Of a DNA stretch of 21,117 nucleotides, positions 19,208 to 21,117 are shown one piece after another. Position 1 is the first letter of the stretch; every line of letters starts with the position of its first letter. The translations under genes and the position numbers were made by a program. The stretch is from Conidiobolus incongruus B7586 (Eukaryota > Entomophthoromycota > Entomophthoromycetes > Entomophthorales > Conidiobolaceae): NCBI GenBank assembly GCA_000697335.1, contig JNEM01013769.1:1-21117 (forward strand), in the 5' to 3' direction. The notes under the pieces are model-generated. The model had not been told where the DNA came from. It made no database searches and saw nothing but the letters and a program-made list of their open reading frames with translations.

Positions 19208-20263
19208 ATGTCTTCCTTGTATTTTTATAAAAATTCTACTTCTTTAAAACTTCATATTATCAACGATTCGATATATCTTCCGTCGTCAACTTCCACACAA
19301 AATGCTTTTGTTATAGGCCATATTGATATCTGTGCTTCTAAACCTACAACCATTAAAGATTTGCATATCCAATTCAAGGGTACCTTAACGGTGACACCGT
19401 GTAGAGTCAATCCTAAGTCCTATAAGTCTACAATAATCGATCAATCTTTTTCTATTATTACTGAAACTATTCAATTGAGCGCTGGTAGTCATTTGATTCC
19501 TTTTGAATTTTCTATTCCTAATGTTGATCTACCGTGCTCAATCCAGACGCGTCATATCAAGGTTCAATATTCTTGCAGTGCTAAACTAAAAGAAAGCCAT
19601 GGTCGTCTGTCAAAATCATCTCAATCTTCTGAGCAAGCCCTTCAACTAATTCAGCTTCCATCACTTCCTCAGGCTTCTATTGATGATATTTGCTACACTG
19701 CTAACAGGAAAGATCAATTAAAGTATAAGATTACCAGCCCAAAATCATGTTATGAACAAGATGATGCTATTCCATTGAGCATTCAAATTGAAAAATCAGC
19801 AAAACTTGAGATCAAATCCATCACGGCATCTATTGTCCAGGATTTATGTGTACAATCTACTACTCCTCAAAATCATTCAATTACTCTCAGCACACTGGAA
19901 CTATCACAAGACATTATTGATTATTCCAAGGACTCATGTTCTGCAGAAATTTATATTCCCATTAATGGGAAATCCAAGGGTGACCAAACTTGCCCTAGTA
20001 TGAGTCACTCATTCCTTGATGTAAAATACAGTATTCAATTAATCATCCACTATCATCACCCTGATGAAGCTGCCATTGGCACACTAATTAAAATTCCCTT
20101 CACAATCCTCCTCAACGACTATCAAAGTAACCTCAGTTTGCCAAGATATGAAACGCAACACTTGAGCTCCATTCCACTGGTTGGTAACCTTCGATGTATG
20201 CCCTCAACTCTCCCCCCTCCACCCCCTTATACTAGTTCAATATCTTCGGAAGCCATCTATTAA
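19208..20263 (+). CDS. Alpha-arrestin-like adaptor with a C-terminal PPxY motif
   Basis: Fungal alpha-arrestins (ART family) link membrane transporters or receptors to a Nedd4/Rsp5-type ubiquitin ligase, so that the cargo is ubiquitinated and taken up. The 351-aa product starts at the first in-frame ATG (M-S-S-L-Y-F). Residues 8-125 read as an arrestin N-domain: L-K-L-H-I-I-N-D-S-I-Y-L-P, then F-V-I-G-H-I-D-I, a K-D-L-H-I-Q-F-K-G-T-L strand and a G-S-H-L-I-P-F-E-F-S-I-P strand near 93-104, which is the most typical arrestin block. Residues 165-310 fit the C-domain (L-K-Y-K-I-T-S-P, I-P-L-S-I-Q-I-E, S-I-T-A-S-I-V-Q). The last 40 residues are disordered and end in five prolines and a Tyr (336-341), giving a P-P-x-Y site for WW domains, with a weaker L-P-R-Y at 311-314. 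It has no membrane segment. It is shorter than most yeast ART proteins. The arrestin fold is likely; the cargo is unknown. Confidence 0.82.
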   Translation: MSSLYFYKNSTSLKLHIINDSIYLPSSTSTQNAFVIGHIDICASKPTTIKDLHIQFKGTLTVTPCRVNPKSYKSTIIDQSFSIITETIQLSAGSHLIPFEFSIPNVDLPCSIQTRHIKVQYSCSAKLKESHGRLSKSSQSSEQALQLIQLPSLPQASIDDICYTANRKDQLKYKITSPKSCYEQDDAIPLSIQIEKSAKLEIKSITASIVQDLCVQSTTPQNHSITLSTLELSQDIIDYSKDSCSAEIYIPINGKSKGDQTCPSMSHSFLDVKYSIQLIIHYHHPDEAAIGTLIKIPFTILLNDYQSNLSLPRYETQHLSSIPLVGNLRCMPSTLPPPPPYTSSISSEAIY

Positions 20264-20278
20264 TCAAGTACATCAGAC

Positions 20279-20284
20279 AATAAA
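20279..20284 (+). terminator. AATAAA polyadenylation signal of the arrestin-like gene
   Basis: Canonical AATAAA 15 bases after the TAA stop codon. Confidence 0.6.
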
Positions 20285-21117
20285 CAAAATAATTTATATT
20301 GATTTAATTAAATACTCATTATTGATAATGAGGTTATCATAAACAAAACTGAATTTCGAATTTATTCCAAATAGTGGTAATTGATCATCTTCATATGATC
20401 CAATTCCTCTACTGAATATAAAATATCCCTAAAACAGTAATATATTATTCATTTAATATATAGACAATAATCATTTTTTAATAATTGATCATTTTTCATT
20501 AATTTATTCAATATTATAGTATATTCTTATATTTTAAAAAATGACGTTTTTAACTTCATCAATTTCCTAATTTTTGGAATAGGATAATAATAGGATTTCA
20601 TTGTTAATTGAAGACTATTGTGACAATAATATTACTAATACTGTATGTTTTAATTTATGTATAATGTTTTATAGATGACCCTTAATTTAAAAGATACTTT
20701 TTAATAAAATATCCAAATTAAAAGAATATTGTACAAAATATATTGAATGAAAATTTAATTGTTTATTGACTAATACACATTTTTCAGAATAAAGAGAATA
20801 TTCTCAATTAAAAAATTGATAACTATATTTGACAAACAACTTGCTTTGGAATAAATCATTATATTGATTTATGAATGATATCATAGGAAACAATACCATC
20901 TTATATAATTAACCTCTAGTTCATTTTTTACAAGCTGTTATTTTAAAGATTTTGATTAATAACATCAATCAAAACTTAACAAATTTGATTAAATAAAAGT
21001 ATGATATTTGAAGGATAATGTTATTATATGTTAAGAGACTAGTTCTTTAAATTCTTATATACACTTTTATATAATCTAATTAACTATAAATTATATGATT
21101 AATTTATACTTATATAG
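20285..21117. other. AT-rich spacer to the right edge, nothing recognised
   Basis: No open frame or RNA gene is recognised. It contains one 18-base perfect hairpin (20315-20332). The remainder is ordinary AT-rich spacer. Confidence 0.55.
20315..20332. repeat. Short perfect inverted repeat
   Basis: CTCATTAT and ATAATGAG flank a two-base loop. It lies about 50 bases after the arrestin stop and 30 bases after its AATAAA. It could be a chance event in AT-rich DNA. Confidence 0.5.

Overview
This is a eukaryotic nuclear window, most likely from an aerobic fungus with a very AT-rich genome. The evidence for a fungus is an Egt1-type fused ergothioneine-pathway protein, a secreted GH31 alpha-glucosidase with fungal-style N-terminal region, a short alpha-arrestin with a PPxY motif, introns of 50-57 nt with GTATGT/GTATAT donors, TATA boxes 30-95 nt upstream of start codons, and AATAAA-type 3' signals. 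Egt1 chemistry needs oxygen, which argues against anaerobic gut fungi. The composition would suit an early-diverging lineage such as Entomophthoromycotina, but that placement is inference.

Layout. 1-960 is a decayed mariner (DD34D) transposase in extremely AT-rich DNA, running off the left edge, with a possible tandem copy of its tail up to about 1150. 2099-3693 (minus) is a three-exon gene of unknown function, assembled here from its splice sites. 3760-6289 is AT-rich and empty. 6290-6362 (minus) is a tRNA-Lys(UUU) whose 5' half is intact and 3' half decayed. 6563-8785 (minus) is an Egt1-like protein with a well-conserved sulfoxide-synthase half and a badly eroded methyltransferase half. About 10279-10795 (plus) is a fossil Ty1/copia-like fragment. 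11688-12386 (minus) is a small heat shock protein with a low-complexity insert splitting its alpha-crystallin domain. 15519-18095 (plus) is the GH31 alpha-glucosidase. 19208-20263 (plus) is the alpha-arrestin-like protein. The intergenic spaces hold little that can be recognised.

The genes do not form an evident pathway cluster. They look like independent housekeeping or stress genes separated by long AT-rich spacers that collect dead mobile elements. The most interesting item is the Egt1-like protein: its sequence suggests a catalytically dead hercynine-forming domain joined to an intact-looking iron-dependent C-S bond-forming half. Second is the mariner fossil, which decayed mostly by C-to-T and G-to-A type changes while keeping long stretches in one reading frame, as expected of a RIP-like or deamination process.
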